In this document: in pieces, positions 5,079-7,285 of the stretch
How the letters are laid out: each line of letters begins with the position of its first letter
Position numbering within the stretch: the first letter of the stretch is position 1
DNA from: a bacterium
Lineage (GTDB): Bacteria; Patescibacteriota; Minisyncoccia; Moranbacterales; UBA2206
Assembly: GCA_021779205.1 (NCBI GenBank)
Contig: JAJYBE010000043.1
Span: forward strand, 1 to 7,285
Length of the DNA: 7,285 bases
Direction of reading: 5' to 3'
The notes under the pieces: model-generated
Database searches by the model: none
The model's input: only the letters and a program-made list of their open reading frames with translations
What the model was told of the DNA's origin: nothing
Position numbers and translations under genes: made by a program

Positions 5079-7163
5079 TTATTCTAAGTGCACATTTTTT
5101 GCGAATTTTTCCAAGGCTTTGGCGAGAAGCGGATATTTTTTTAGTTCAGAATCATTTTTTAATATATTTTGAGCTTCCGCGCGAGCGATTTTGATTAGTT
5201 GTAGGTTATTGAGATTTTCCATAGCGATATCGGAAAGGCCTGATTGCGCTTTGCCTAGGAGTTGTCCCGGTCCGCGCAAGTCAAGATCTTCTTTTGCCAA
5301 TTCAAATCCATCCATGCTTTTTTCTAATATTTTCAAACGTTTCAACGAAATATTATTTGTTGATTCGGTAAAAATAAAACAATACGATTGATGCTCTCCG
5401 CGTCCAACGCGTCCGCGAAATTGATGAAGTTGTGAAAGTCCGAAGCGATCAGCATTTTCAATAAGCATAATTGTGGCGTTGGGAATGTCGATGCCGACTT
5501 CGACTACTGATGTGGAAACCAGGATTTGCGTTTTTTGTTCCTTGAATTCTCGCATTGCAGCTTCTTTTTCCGTGGCTTTTAATTTTCCATGCAAAAGCCC
5601 TATTTTATAATGGGGAAAAAGCGCGGTTAATTTTTTATATTCTTCCGTTGCCGCTTTAATTTCAATTAATTTTTCCGATTCATTTACTAATGGAAAAATA
5701 ACAAAAACTTGGCGTCCCGCATCGATTTCCGTGCGCATAAAATTATAAATTTGCTCTCGTTGCAAGGGCAACACGATTTTAGTGATAATCGTTTTTCTGT
5801 TTTTTGGCATTTCATCGAGAATTGAGATGTCTAAACTGCCGAAAAAGGCAATTGCCAGCGTGCGTGGAATTGGCGTGGCAGTCATAGTCAATAAATGCGG
5901 AATATTTTTATTATCTCCATCTTTCAAATTATTGGCTTCTTGCAGGAGAGTAGCTCTTTGCTCTACGCCAAAACGATGTTGCTCATCAATAATTGCAAGG
6001 GATAAATTTTTAAAATTTATATTTTTTTGAATGATGGCGTGCGTTCCGATGAGCAGATCAATTTTTCCGGAATGAATTTTTTCCAGCATAGTTTTTCTAT
6101 CAATATTTTGGGAATTGATAATTTTATATGATCCGGTGAATAATGCGATATTGAAATTATAATTTTTAAATAATTCGCAAAAGCCGGAAAAATGTTGTTT
6201 GGCTAAAATTTCAGTCGGAGCGAGGATGGCCACTTGGTGTTTTTTGGAAATTATCTCAAGCGCCGAAACAGCCGCGACAATAGTTTTTCCCGATCCGACA
6301 TCGCCATTAAGCAAGCGATTCATTGGATTGGTTTTTTTTAGATCGGATAATATTTCTTTTATCGCTTTGTCTTGAGCGCCGGTAAGTTGAAAAGGCAAAT
6401 TGCCGATAAAATTTTCAATTAAATTTTTATCAGACGCAAAGCTTTTGGCATGCTCCATCTCACGATTATTTTTAATTTGCAAAGATTTGAGTTGCAATAA
6501 AAACATTTCGCGAAAGGCGAATGTTTTCTTGGCAATCAACAGTTTTTCCGCATTTTCAGGAAAATGAAGTTGTTTTAATGCGAAGAAAAAAGAATAAAGA
6601 TGTAATTTTTTACGCAACTCTATCGGTAGATAATCGGGAATTTGCTTACCCGTTTCAAGCATATTTTTCATTTGCCAGCGAATCCATTTGGAGGTTATGC
6701 CCGGTGTTTCGGAATAGATTGGCACCAATCTGCCCGTGTTTGTTTCTTCGCGCGAACTTTTTTCCCATGCGGGAGAGGAAATCGTAAAATATTTTCCTTT
6801 TAATTCTAATTTTCCGGAAAGTCGAACGGAAGAATCTTTGGGCAAATTTTCAATGATAAACGGTTGATTAAACCAAGTAGCTTTCAATAGTGTACCGTTT
6901 TCATCTTCGCAAATTATTTCTGTAATAGTTAATTTGCGCTTGAAGATGCGATTTAATTTCGCGTTATTTACTTTAACGCAAACAGTTACGACTTTTCCGA
7001 CATATTCTTCGGATAGTGGAACAATTTTGGAAAAATCATCATAGCGAAAAGGAAGATAAGTTAAAAAATCTTGAACAGTAAAAAGACCGAGTTTTTCCAA
7101 TGCTTTGGCATATTTCGGTGTAATTCCGGGATTTTTTTTAAGAAAATTATTTGGTGAAAGCAT
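5079..7163 (-). CDS. recG: ATP-dependent DNA helicase RecG
   Basis: 694 residues, the length of E. coli RecG. RecG remodels stalled replication forks and Holliday junctions. A helix-hairpin-helix-like opening (GITPKYAKALEKLGLFTVQD) leads into the OB-fold wedge domain (about 54-150) that splits branched DNA. Helicase motifs are all present: Walker A GDVGSGKT 287-294 (K293), APTEIL from 315, GTHAIIQ from 373, DEQH 393-396, TATPIPRT 428-435, STSVVEVGIDIPNA 550-563, QFRGRVGRG 581-589. The RecG C-terminal TRG motif region follows, with LDLRGPGQLLGKAQSGLSD at 627-645. No frameshift or missing key residue was found. ATG at 7163 gives the expected N-terminus; no Shine-Dalgarno site precedes it. The gene starts 44 bp after tRNA-Arg on the same strand and may be cotranscribed with it. 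Confidence 0.97.
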   Translation of the reverse strand: MLSPNNFLKKNPGITPKYAKALEKLGLFTVQDFLTYLPFRYDDFSKIVPLSEEYVGKVVTVCVKVNNAKLNRIFKRKLTITEIICEDENGTLLKATWFNQPFIIENLPKDSSVRLSGKLELKGKYFTISSPAWEKSSREETNTGRLVPIYSETPGITSKWIRWQMKNMLETGKQIPDYLPIELRKKLHLYSFFFALKQLHFPENAEKLLIAKKTFAFREMFLLQLKSLQIKNNREMEHAKSFASDKNLIENFIGNLPFQLTGAQDKAIKEILSDLKKTNPMNRLLNGDVGSGKTIVAAVSALEIISKKHQVAILAPTEILAKQHFSGFCELFKNYNFNIALFTGSYKIINSQNIDRKTMLEKIHSGKIDLLIGTHAIIQKNINFKNLSLAIIDEQHRFGVEQRATLLQEANNLKDGDNKNIPHLLTMTATPIPRTLAIAFFGSLDISILDEMPKNRKTIITKIVLPLQREQIYNFMRTEIDAGRQVFVIFPLVNESEKLIEIKAATEEYKKLTALFPHYKIGLLHGKLKATEKEAAMREFKEQKTQILVSTSVVEVGIDIPNATIMLIENADRFGLSQLHQFRGRVGRGEHQSYCFIFTESTNNISLKRLKILEKSMDGFELAKEDLDLRGPGQLLGKAQSGLSDIAMENLNNLQLIKIARAEAQNILKNDSELKKYPLLAKALEKFAKNVHLE

Positions 7164-7207
7164 CTAAGCTTGGTTATCTTGCGGGTATGTTTTGGTATAT
7201 AAAATTG

Positions 7208-7280
7208 TGTCCTCGGCAGGAATCGAACCTGCGACCTTCTGGACCGCAACCAGACGCTCTATCCACTGAGCTACGAAGAC
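7208..7280 (-). tRNA. tRNA-Arg (anticodon GCG)
   Basis: A 73-nt cloverleaf on the minus strand. Acceptor GTCTTCG (7280-7274) pairs with CGAGGAC (7215-7209), including one T-G wobble. D arm GCTC/GAGC encloses AGTGGATA with A20, an arginine identity base. Anticodon stem TCTGG/CCAGA encloses loop TTGCGGT, whose anticodon GCG corresponds to plus-strand 7245-7247. T arm GCAGG/CCTGC encloses TTCGATT; the discriminator is A. CCA is not encoded. The anticodon reads CGC and, by wobble, CGU. Most bacteria read this box with ACG edited to inosine, so GCG is notable. Confidence 0.94.
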
Positions 7281-7285
7281 GGATA

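Noticed and set aside
7164..7207. recG promoter (TATATA at 7196-7201, minus strand)
   Set aside because: A poor -10 match with no -35, directly against the tRNA-Arg 3' end; cotranscription with the tRNA is as likely.
1..7285. CRISPR array, insertion sequence, prophage or defence island
   Set aside because: No spaced direct repeats, transposase, integrase or phage-like genes are visible; the only defence-related sequence is the dead type I R-M remnant.

Overview
The window is AT-rich bacterial DNA with compact genes, short intergenic gaps, almost no convincing Shine-Dalgarno sites and CCA-less tRNA genes. The KH-domain protein has the form usual in Candidate Phyla Radiation (Patescibacteria) genomes, and the GT4 and esterase genes fit that setting, so a CPR/Parcubacteria-like organism is my best guess. 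This is an inference from style, not a phylogenetic result. TGA, TAA and TAG all serve as stops at the ends of well-formed genes, so the code looks standard and not the UGA-glycine code of Gracilibacteria/Absconditabacteria.

Left part (1-1357): the 3' end of khpA, an RNA chaperone gene, is closed by a strong intrinsic terminator. A wrecked type I restriction-modification locus follows. The 5' third of hsdM carries an in-frame TAA and then runs abruptly into the last ~80 codons of hsdR. The methyltransferase catalytic motifs, the specificity subunit and the nuclease/helicase motor are all absent.

Centre (1358-2988): a leaderless-type promoter drives a 349-residue iron-sulfur protein. Its N-terminal ~212 residues are a complete electron-relay module of the NuoG/HndD/[FeFe]-hydrogenase type: one [2Fe-2S], one His-Cys3 [4Fe-4S] and two ferredoxin [4Fe-4S] sites. 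Its C-terminal ~120 residues look like a collapsed [FeFe]-hydrogenase domain with every H-cluster cysteine motif missing. This is the most interesting object in the window. A 97-residue two-helix membrane protein of unknown function and tRNA-Pro(GGG) follow.

Right part (3062-7280): an alpha/beta-hydrolase esterase and a GT4 glycosyltransferase, 5 bp apart, form an apparent operon that may act on acyl lipids or glycolipids. Convergent to it lies a full-length recG on the minus strand, preceded by tRNA-Arg with the unusual anticodon GCG. No CRISPR array, insertion sequence or prophage gene was seen, and there is no gene-free stretch longer than 300 bases.
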